Assembly: GCA_025331445.1 (NCBI GenBank) | Contig: JAIWNE010000117.1 | Span: forward strand, 1 to 64,000 | Length of the DNA: 64,000 nucleotides | DNA from: Blakeslea trispora | Lineage: Eukaryota > Mucoromycota > Mucoromycetes > Mucorales > Choanephoraceae | Direction of reading: 5' to 3' | Shown: positions 55,388-64,000 of the stretch, piece by piece | Position numbering within the stretch: the stretch's first letter is position 1 | How the letters are laid out: each line of letters begins with the position of its first letter | Position numbers and translations under genes: made by a program | The notes under the pieces: model-generated | What the model saw: the letters and a program-made list of their open reading frames with translations, nothing else | Told to the model about the DNA's origin: nothing | Database searches by the model: none

Positions 55388-58338
55388 CACTACACCAAAT
55401 GCAGGTCCGCTGTACAGTGGACACCCGGGTTGGACTGGGCGTCCGTCGCTGTCAAATTACCAACTTTTGATTTTGACTATGAAAGTTGCTGTTTTTTTGG
55501 CAGATATTTAGATGTATTTTTTAGCCTTCCAAAAACTTTTTACAAAATTAAAATTGGATGTATTTTATAAAGTTATTACCATTTACATTTCTTCTATCAT
55601 TTCACTGCTTAAAGAAATTTTGCTCTTTGAATTTTTTGGCAGTGATTTTTCTCTGCTTGAGATTTTACAGCAACTTGATTTCCTTAATGCTGAGGAGTTT
55701 GAAATGTCTTGTCATTTTTTCTTCAAAAAATACAAAGACCTAAAAAATCACTGCTTAAAAATTGGAAAATAATTTCGGAAACGAGAAATTTAAAAAATTA
55801 GAATAAGACTCACAAAATAATTGGGAAAATTTTTAAAAATGGGAAATAAAAAACTTAAAGCAGTGAAAAAAAGAGACACTCAAAAATTAAATGCCAAAAA
55901 AACTTGAAGAAAAAAAGACATTAAATAAAGACATCTAAAGAATAAGACGCTGTGATAAAGACATTGAAATAAATGCACTAAGATAAACATACTTTAAAAA
56001 AACCTTTGAAGAAAAGACAACTTGTAAAATTAAAAGAAAAAAAAAGAGTTTTGTGAAGAACATGCAAACTCATCTCGGTCTCATCTCCCAAGTTACCCAG
56101 TAGTGCGTTCAAGGTAAGCCTGCACTTTAAATCCCCTTTTCTTCTGTTCCATTTCTGCAAGCTTAACAGGTCAAAATATAAGAAATAAGTACTTGCAACA
56201 GTCCATTTACATCTTTTTCCTCTTGTATATGCTCATTTTGTACCAAAACCCACATTCTTTCCTTTCATGTACTGAGACAAAAATAAATAAAGGTGTGATC
56301 CATAAAATAACTCGTAAGCAATCGTTGTTTATTGCGAAAAGTGTATTTCATTCATAAAAAAGAGCTTCTCGTTCATAAAGCAAACCACTTCTGTCGAAAC
56401 AAAAAAAAAGAAAGGGTATAGCTGATTCATAACACGGCAATGTAACTTACCTTTTGCTTGGCATATATGATGAGGACCAAGCTTAGTACCGAAGAAGAAA
56501 AAAGTAACAGCCTGATATTCTTTTTTTTTTAGATTGAAGTCAACTTGCAGCTTAAAAGCTTTCCTGACTGTTCTCTTTTCGTTGTGCTTCCCAACCAGAG
56601 TCCACGCTTGGAATGTCTGTGTCCAATATACTGCATTGCTGAAATGACATAAGCTCGCTAAGTCTCATCTGCTTTTAGCAAGATAAATAAAGTATGAGTT
56701 GAGGCTACTTGTAATAAAAAAATAATAAATTTAAGAGAGAAAAAAAAGTGTGTATGATTTTGGCTGAGATTGAATAGAGCTATTTTCTTTATTTTTTATT
56801 TTTTTAAAGTGTACTCATACGTGCCCATGTCGACAAGTCTAATGTCGTTTTTTCGACACAAAAAGAAAGAAAAGAGGTGTCTGTTTGTAGCTATATTAAA
56901 GGGACACATTACTGAATGCTTATAATGCACTTGAAGCGCTCTCTTAGTCGCTTTTCATAGATTTTTTAACGGTTAAGTAAAGTCAGGATATTTTATTCTT
57001 GTGTCGGTGATTCAATAATAAAATCTGTCAGTGTGATATTTTTCTCTCTCTCTCTTTTTTTTGTTATTGACAAGACCCAAATAGGAAGCTGTCAATAAGT
57101 TGAAATTTTTTCTTTTTTCCTTTCTTTTCCTTTTTCTCTCTTTTTTATTACTTTTTTTTAAAGTATACAGGTAAGTTTTTTCTTTTTTTTTCTTCGGTCA
57201 AGCCACTAATATCTACTTCCATTTACTTAGTCCTTGTCTTTAATTGATATGGTTTACTTTGTTGTATAACTTGAGGTAATTATTCATAAGCATCTATGTT
57301 GTAATTCTTTTTATTCACGTACTTCTTTCGTTTAGAGCCTAGTTGTGCTTAATAATGATATTATTTACAAGGACCCTGTTGATGGCTTTTTTAAACGTAA
57401 GTAAGATATCAGAATCTATGATTTCAGTATAACTTATTGCTTTCTTTTTAGGCTTTCAAATGCTGGTATGCTCCTTTGACACGGTAAATTGCCTTTCGTA
57501 TTGCCTTTAACCATGGCTTGTCTGTAAGTACATTTGTCATTTCTTTTTGTGTTATTTCGCTTTTAACTAATGATGATGTTGTTTTAGTTCAAATCCGGTT
57601 GTTCCTTGTTTGGTTTGCTTTCTGCCTTTTATATGTAAAATTGCTGTCCTCTCCATCTGCTTTTATGGTCTATTTGTTCCGTTTGTGTCTCAATTCGAAT
57701 TGCTCTTTCTGTACTCTGATCGCTTTTATCATCGTTTTCTGTAAAAGCAATTTGCCATTTCTATCGGTTTTTTTCTGGCTATATTCTCTACATCTACCGA
57801 TTATTGCTTTTTTTTATTTGCCTAATCCCCTAGTATTTTCCCCCATAAAGAAGCCATTATTTTCTATCAAAAAAAGTTTTTTCCTATAATAAAAAGCCAC
57901 TTTTTTAAGCCTCTAATCCTCTATATTTGCTGTAAACAGTCCAATCGTAAAGAAGTATATTTGTGTAAAGAAGTCCATATCATCCAATTAGAAATGTCAA
58001 TTTCAATAAAATAGCAAATGTAAAGCCAATTAAACAAAGAATTTTTGAGTATATTTATAAAAATGACCAATTGAATAAAGATTCTTCGAAAAAGATATCC
58101 AATCACAAAGCTAAAGTAAATAAGACGGACGCCCTGTATGATCCACTGGGGACATGGCAAGCATTTCATCTGTCCAGTACACAGCAGTGATCGTCGGGTC
58201 CCAACTAACAGTGGACCTGCAGTGGACTTGCAGTGGGACTTTACGATCACTTTTGTGCAGCGGACGCCGAATTGCTGTACAAATAACCGACGTCCACCGC
58301 TAAATTTGGCAGCAGTGGACGTCCTTTTGAGTGTAGTG
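55388..58338 (+). mobile_element. CACTA element E2, non-autonomous (2951 bp)
   Basis: Ends are CACTACACCAAA and, inverted, CACTACACTCAA, with GTT on both sides (55385-55387, 58339-58341). The left GTT is shared with the right side of copy B, so the two elements abut. No transposase is present. The left part resembles E1 and C; the right half has GTAAGT donors (57170, 57400, 57526) and AAAGAAG-CCAAT words (57845-58100). The subterminal motif is GTGGAC, clustered at 55405-55440 and 58150-58325. Confidence 0.9.
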
Positions 58339-58341
58339 GTT

Positions 58342-58467
58342 GACTTTGCAGACACAATCGAAATCCCTCAATTTCTAAGAAATTGGAATAGTAACAAAAA
58401 GAGGAAATTTAAACCAATTACAAATAGTAACAGGCCTAACAAACGACAGCGCCTTCCGGAGCTTTAA
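58342..58467 (+). pseudogene. Right fragment of the ORF split by copy B and E2
   Basis: DFADTIEIPQFLRNWN then a Lys/Arg-rich stretch (NKKRKFKP, NKRQRLPEL) to TAA. It joins in frame to 46493-46534 when both elements and one GTT are removed. Not recognised. Confidence 0.45.
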
Positions 58468-58679
58468 AATATAATCATTTTTACAAGACTGATTTTGGAA
58501 ATAATAAAAATCATCTTTTCTCCCATCTTAGTAAATAAATACCTAAATAGTTTATTTTACCCTTAATAGCTATTTTAAGCGTATTTGACTACTTATAAAC
58601 AAGCTCACTTCTATCAGCGAAGTTGACACAAGTCCTTGTCCAAGTGGGCTAACTCGTCGTCCAAATTTCTGTTCTTGGC
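58468..58679. other. Spacer before element C
   Basis: No gene. The last 60 bp carry CTTGTCCAAG and CGTCCAAA words like the subterminal motif of C, so an end of a related element may have lain here. Confidence 0.4.
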
Positions 58680-58759
58680 CACTACACCTAATGGTTGTCC
58701 AATGCACAATGGACAAGTGCAATGGACAAGATGTCCAATATATCCAAATTTACAACATT

Positions 58760-60777
58760 CGATTTTGCTTATAAAACTTGCTATGTTTTTAGCTGAAAAT
58801 GTTGAGGGTTGATTCAGGTATTGAAAACTTCTTTCAGAATTGAAATCGGTTGCATTTTCATCAAGTTATACCCATTTATATTTTAGACCATGTCTTTAGT
58901 GCTTAAAGAATTCCGCTTCTCTGAAACTTTTGGCAGTGATTTTTTTTCTGCCTGATTTTCCCTACATTTTTTTATTTTTTAAGCTGAGGAGTTTAAATCT
59001 TTTTTTTTTGTCAAATGCTGTTCTGTGCTGTACCAGAGTTATCTACTTTATTGTTTAACTGACTTGGTTGATGTTAGTAAAAATGTTGTATACTGAGATG
59101 ATCAACACCGTCTACCCTTTCTTATGAAATTACTTGCAAATATTTTTATATGTCTCCATTTTTTTTATTTTTATTTTACATCGGCATTTTCGCTCATTTT
59201 GTCTTGTAGATATTCTCTAACTTGTTGCCAACATCTTGGTTAGTACTATCATTGTTATGCTTTCATTTCTTTCATTTTAGCGTTTGTGATTTACCTATTT
59301 GATAAATAAAATTCATTTGAAACTAAGAGCCACAAATAAATGTTCATAAAAAATCAAATTTTTAAGAAAAATGTCCGAAATTCAAGTAATTTTCTTTTAT
59401 ACCGAAAAAAAAAAGAACCTCAAAAAAATCTATCTTAAAAAAAAGGATTTCAAAAAAAGGATTTCAAAAAAAGATTTCAAAAAAGAAGATTTCAAAAAAG
59501 ATTTTAGAAAAAAGATTGCAAAAAAATAAAATAAAAAAAGTGAAGTGAATAAAAGAAATAATGAAAAGGCGTTAAAAAACAATATCTGTAAAGGCTTGAA
59601 GTTAATCGATTATGAAGCAAGAAGCTTAGATGAATCAACAGCAAAAGAAGAATTTTTTTGAAAAAAGTGAAAGATCATTACGTTCTCATCTTAACAGCAT
59701 AAGCAATAACAACAATAGACTACACTGCTCATTTCTTAACCTATTCCACTCTTATATACCGCTCTAAGTAAAGATCCACTTTGATCCACATTCATAATTA
59801 TCAAACACTGAAATGAAAGCTAATAGGTATTTGATTATCAAGTTGACATGCAAACTGTCAATATTTTATTGTAGATGAACAAGTTGTGAACAAAAGCGTC
59901 AAGCCTTACTTCGCAATACACGCTATTTGAAATAGACACAAGTATTTTTGAAGATAGAGACATGACTTACCTGTTGTGTAAAAGTGGTTGTTAGAAAAGG
60001 CGTTGATCGGGTTTAGTCAAGTTGAGAACTGTTGTCATTTAATAAAGAAACCACTCATATTGTCCACAACTGTTTTCCTAGTTATTCAGTAAGTCAAGCG
60101 ATACGCGCTATTAAGTGCATGCTGACAATGACTGTAGATTGAACTCCATTACTAGCAAAGTTGAGCTGGAATGCTTCGTAAGTCTAACAAAAATAAAAGT
60201 TATTCTTTCTAACGCTTTTGGTGAGCCTATTTGCACTTACTTCTTTTTTGTAACATTCAAGATGGCAACGCATCGTTTTTCTCGGTCTATCTGATTTATC
60301 GTACTACTGCGATGAGTCTACTATGTTTGTCTGTGATTGAGAAAGTAAAATATTGGATAGTAAGGATTTATTTTTTAAAAAAAGGTGGGAATTTTTTCTC
60401 TCATTTTGCTGGCATTTAATTGAAAGCTTAAAAAAATACACGCTGAATCCTTTTTTTTTTAAGAAATGAGCTCATTTCTCAGAAATCATAAGCAAAATAG
60501 AACATTTTGTCTGCTAAAGTCAAAACCAAGTTATAGAAACTTAATAAAACCAATGAATACACTTTCTTTTTAAAAGGTTTTACAAGTTTTCTTTTAAAAT
60601 ATTAAAATAGATCAATTGATCTGCTTTGATTTAATCTCATCTTTTTTTGCACGCTTTTAATTTCTGTGGTACTTTACTCAAAGTTAAAACAAAAGAAAGT
60701 TTGATTTGTTATTATTTCAACTTTATACTTTTTTCTCTCTCTCTCTCTTCTCCCTCAACTCACACTTTCTATCTACT
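58760..60777. other. Leader region of element C, no gene seen
   Basis: AT-rich. It holds the short A-rich array at 59440-59530 with repeated GATTTCAAAAAA units. A CT-rich run (60730-60755) just upstream of the ATG is a plausible core promoter feature. Confidence 0.45.
59440..59530 (+). repeat. GATTTCAAAAAA short array
   Basis: Five to six irregular units in tandem. In position it corresponds to the homopolymer-rich arrays of copies A and B and of E1. Confidence 0.7.
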
Positions 60778-63700
60778 ATGTCTGCTTCTTCTGCTGCTCA
60801 AAACTCATTGTGCAATTGCTTGCAATGTATTACCTATGTCACTCAAGGTAGTGGCATGAAAAAGCGTGCTTATGAGTACCATCAAACTCGTGAGCTTATT
60901 AAGAGAGCTAGAGAAGGTAATTTCTCTTAATAAAATTCTAAGTGATGACAATTATTAACTCTCAAATATGTAGGTCCCTCTGCTTCTGAAATCATTGCTG
61001 ACTCTAATGTTGATACTGTCGCTAATGAAACTCTCGTTGATGAAGGTAACATTTAATCCACTTTAGTAAATTATATATACTTAACGTTTTATTATTTGAA
61101 TTAGATTTCTCTCATGATCAAGCTGATTTTGATTTTGTTGAAACTGAAGATGCTAGTCATGAAGGTATGGCTTTATTTTTATACTATTTTTTTTGTCAGT
61201 TAACTCACTTTCTACTTTTTGATCATAGATCCTGTATTCAATCTTCCTCGCAACGACAACTTGCCATCAACTCCAAATGCTTCTTTGTTGTTTGTCATGC
61301 TTGTCTTGTTGCGCAAGAACCAGTTGACCGATGCATCAAGTGAAGCTATTATGCTTTTCTGCAACATGGTCCTCTGTTTGACCGAAGAAAGCTTTCGATT
61401 TCCCAAATCGATCGCTACCTTCGACAGTTGGTGTCATTCCGCTGGTTCTTTTGGATTTGGTGTTAAGGAGTATGCCAGCTGTATTACTTGCCATGCAATC
61501 CATTCATATGACAGCGAAACTGAAAGACAAGCTCTTCTTCAACAGCCCAGATGTCGTTACAATGGTCTTTTTCTTGGTTCTTCTCCATGTCAGCAAAACC
61601 TTTTGGCCTCCAACCAATATGGTACGATAGCTCCTGTTCGCTCGTTCTTTTACAACTCTTTGACAGAGACATTGAAGTCTTTCTTCATGCGTAATGGATT
61701 TGTTGACAATATACGCCAATGGAAAAGCCGTCAAGTGTTGCCTGGTATGCTCTCTGACATCTTTGACGGTCGAGTTTGGAACGAGTTCAAGGTTAGCCCT
61801 GACGACAATGAGCCCTTCGTCTTTCAAAGTGAGTATAACCTTTTGCTTACCTTGAACTGTGACTGGTTCCAAGCATATAAGGACAGTTACAGTATCGGTG
61901 CCATTTATCTCACCATCCAGAACTTGCCTCGTGAGACAAGAAATCTTCGAACCAACACCATCTTGGTGTGTTTGATCAATGGTCCGAAGGAGCCCAAGAT
62001 ATTCGAGATGAACCATTATCTTCGTCCCTTGGTAAAGGGACTTCTTGAATTGATGAACGGTGTAGAAATGCAAACAAGAAAGCATGGCAAGCAAATTGTC
62101 AAAGCCGCACTTTCCCTGTGCATGATGGATCTGCCAGCTCAGCGAAAGGTAGCCGGTTTCACCTCTTTCAACTCCATAAATGCATGTATGAAATGTAAGA
62201 AGCAGTTTAAGGGATAAAGAAAGGTGACAAGGCTCGGGATTTTACTGATTTTGAAGTCGAAAGATGGACAAGAAGAACAAATGATGAGCACCGATCCCAG
62301 GCTTCAAGATGGCTCAAGACAAAGACAGACAGTGAGCGTAAAGAATTAGAGAAAGAAAACGGTACCCGTTGGAGTGTTCTGTTGGAGCTACCATACTTCG
62401 ATCCCATCCGTCATGTTGGGATTGACATTATGCATGATCTCCTTTTAGGAATTACCAAAAAAATGGCATTCATCTGGACTAACAACTTGGACACCAGCCT
62501 GCCAATGCTGACGATGGGTAATTTGAAGGAAATTCAAGCAATCCTTGAAAACAAGTTTGTTCTGCCCTCCGGCCATGCTGTCTCCTCAATTGCTCGCAAG
62601 ATTGCAATTGGGAGTGGGTTCTCCAACTTGAAGGCGGACGAGTGGTCGACTTGGTTGTTGGTGTTGTCACCATACTTTCTTCACAAGTACATTGGCAAAA
62701 AAGCCTACGAGCATTGGATGCTACTAGTCAAAGCTTCTCGTGTTCTTCTTTCGCCCTGTTTGTCTCTCTCACAACTTGATGATGCTCAGAGTATGTTGAA
62801 AATGTTTTTGGTTGATTTTGAAAGTATCTATAAAGAGAAATCATTAATCACCATCAACTTTCATATTGCACTACATCTCAAAGAGACAATTTTGGATTAC
62901 TCAGCTTCACCATCGCATTGGCTGTTCAACTTTGAGCGATATAACCAAGACTTGAAGGGCATCAAAACCAACCGAAAAGACTGCGTCGAGAGAACTTATA
63001 TAAACAAGTTCTTACTAAATGTTTATGCTGAAGACTCAATTGAAACTTTGACGCACTGTATCCCTGATCAAGACAAAGCTCAAGTGCAAGAATTTTTTTG
63101 TGTTCAGAAGCCATCTTGTCACGAATTGCTACGTCAAGAATATGATGATGCTGTGATGACTTTCTGCCTTTCTGACTTCCACACCATGTGGACAGGTAGT
63201 GAGCCTGCGTACGGTTACGAGCAGCTCCCGCTCAGCACCATTCTCTCACTCAAGCCAGTCTCGACAACACTCAAGGAGGAAACGTTCTCATATCTTGTTA
63301 AATATTACAACCAGTTGTATAATTCTGTGTACTTGGATGAGTATGCTACCGTTCTGAACCCTAATTCTTTTGCAGTCGAACGGAAGGCACATAAGTTTAA
63401 ACGCATTAATATTCTGGGTAACAAGTTCAGTTCAGTTGAGGCATCAACTACAAGCAAGCGAGGTTCTTTTGCGATGGCCTATTATCCTGGCACAAACGGT
63501 CTTGAGCTTAGGTATTGTCAGATCCAATGTCTTTTTAGACATACTATCATGGTAGAAGAAGAAAACGGCGACCAATTGCCAACAACTCATTACCTTGCCT
63601 TCGTGAGATCGTTTTGCAAGTCTGACTTGCAGTTTTATTATTACAACAACCAAGACACAGCTAAGTTTGGCATGGAAGCCCTTCAAAAAGGCTTCGAGTC

Positions 63701-63818
63701 AAACTCAGTTGCTTCAATTATTCCTTTATTGCATTTGCATAGCCAAGTGGCAATTGTCCTTGACCACCTAAGCAACACTCATGTGGTTGTCCAGATAGAG
63801 CCAAAACTTATTGCTTAG
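60778..63818 (+). pseudogene. CACTA/Plavaka transposase of element C, one apparent frameshift
   Basis: Exons 60778-60916, 60974-61045, 61105-61164 and 61229-63818; introns of 57, 59 and 64 bp, all GT-AG and phase 1, matching the plan in copies A and B. N-terminal CNCLQC...H cluster; core NCDWFQAYKDSYSIGAIYLT, VCLINGPKEP and NHYLRPLVKGLL; zinc-ribbon-like CMKCKKQF; then LELPYFDPIRHVGIDIMHD, WLFNFERYNQDLKGIKTN and a fused C-terminal domain ending KLIA. A TAA at 62215 is reached only because the frame shifts by one near 62212 (AAGGGATAAAG); the other frame is open from there to 63818. A single-base error or mutation would explain it. This is the most complete transposase of its group here. Confidence 0.88.
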
Positions 63819-64000
63819 TTTAATCTTTTCTTGTCTCTCTTCTTGCCTCTCTTTTCTCTCCTTTTTTTTTCTCTCTTTTTTGTTCTTTTTTCTCTCTCTC
63901 TTTTTTTTATATTTTTTTTTATAGATTTCTTTTTATTAATTTTTTTTTATTTAAATAAATTTTCCTTTCTCTTCTTCAATATTTAAATCATATCAGCGAA
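63819..64000 (+). other. Pyrimidine-rich 3' region after the C transposase
   Basis: Long CT- and T-runs follow the stop, as they do after the transposase stops of copies A and B (29750 and 51576 onward). No terminal sequence of C is seen before the window ends. Confidence 0.5.

Larger units (their letters stand above)
58680..64000 (+). mobile_element. CACTA/Plavaka-type transposon C, runs off the window
   Basis: The left end is CACTACACCTAATGG with a dense TGGACAA/TTGTCCA subterminal cluster (58694-58745), followed by sequence related to E1 and E2 (GGCAGTGATTTTTTTTCTGC), an A-rich array and a 2.1 kb leader before the transposase gene at 60778. The right end lies beyond 64000. It may be the autonomous relative of E1 and E2; assigning the 58680 end to the 60778 gene is inference. 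Confidence 0.65.

Noticed and set aside
57518..57889. 123-codon hydrophobic frame in E2
   Set aside because: A Phe/Leu-rich product from T-rich DNA; not matched by a frame at the same place in E1.
62205..62217. Programmed frameshift in the C transposase
   Set aside because: The shift occurs at AAGGGATAAAG without a classic slippery site, and copies A and B have no shift at this point; a one-base error or mutation is simpler.
1..64000. CRISPR arrays, rRNA genes, bacterial operons
   Set aside because: No regularly spaced identical repeats with unique spacers, no rRNA-like sequence, and the intron-rich coding style and transposon types are eukaryotic.

Overview
The window is a eukaryotic, AT-rich, intron-bearing stretch that is almost wholly transposable elements; the only recognisable host gene is one tRNA-Gly(GCC). 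Short GT-AG introns (about 50-75 bp, some with TACTAAC branch sites), Ndc10-type Crypton, fungal CACTA/Plavaka-type transposons, FAR1/MULE-OTU and chromodomain Ty3 elements all suggest a fungal genome. My best guess is an early-diverging (Mucoromycota-like) fungus; this is inference from gene families, not from a marker gene. LAYOUT: 881-5562 is a Mutator-like (MULE) element whose transposase carries a FAR1-type finger, a DDE core, a SWIM finger and an OTU protease. 6244-12516 is a decayed Ty3 chromovirus (Ty3-1), followed by an inverted solo LTR of the same family (13436-13723). 13945-17168 is a decayed Crypton holding a small Tc1/IS630-like element. 17362-23942 is a solo LTR split by a nearly intact, minus-strand Ty3 chromovirus (Ty3-2). 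24106-24726 is the 5' part of a Tc1-like element, abutted by CACTA/Plavaka copy A (24727-30095). 31755-38022 is a broken minus-strand Ty3 (Ty3-3) whose protease is split by an intact Tc1-like element (34228-36418), which itself contains a solo LTR (35524-36075). 40126-40195 is the tRNA; a LINE (40196-45060) is inserted at its 5' edge and is itself split by a 2.9 kb CACTA element, E1. A further solo LTR lies at 45322-45911. CACTA/Plavaka copy B is 46535-55384, directly abutted by CACTA element E2 (55388-58338). CACTA element C runs from 58680 past the window end. HOW IT WORKS TOGETHER: target-site duplications let the nesting be dated in relative terms, and several pre-insertion reading frames can be followed by joining flanks. 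Two unrelated DNA transposon groups (MULE and CACTA) both carry an OTU protease next to a C-C-H-x-H zinc finger, and the CACTA elements share a right-half architecture with a different subterminal motif in each family. Those are the most promising leads for undescribed biology. Most coding regions are pseudogenes. The best preserved are the Tc1-like transposase, Ty3-2 (one premature stop) and the C transposase (one apparent frameshift).
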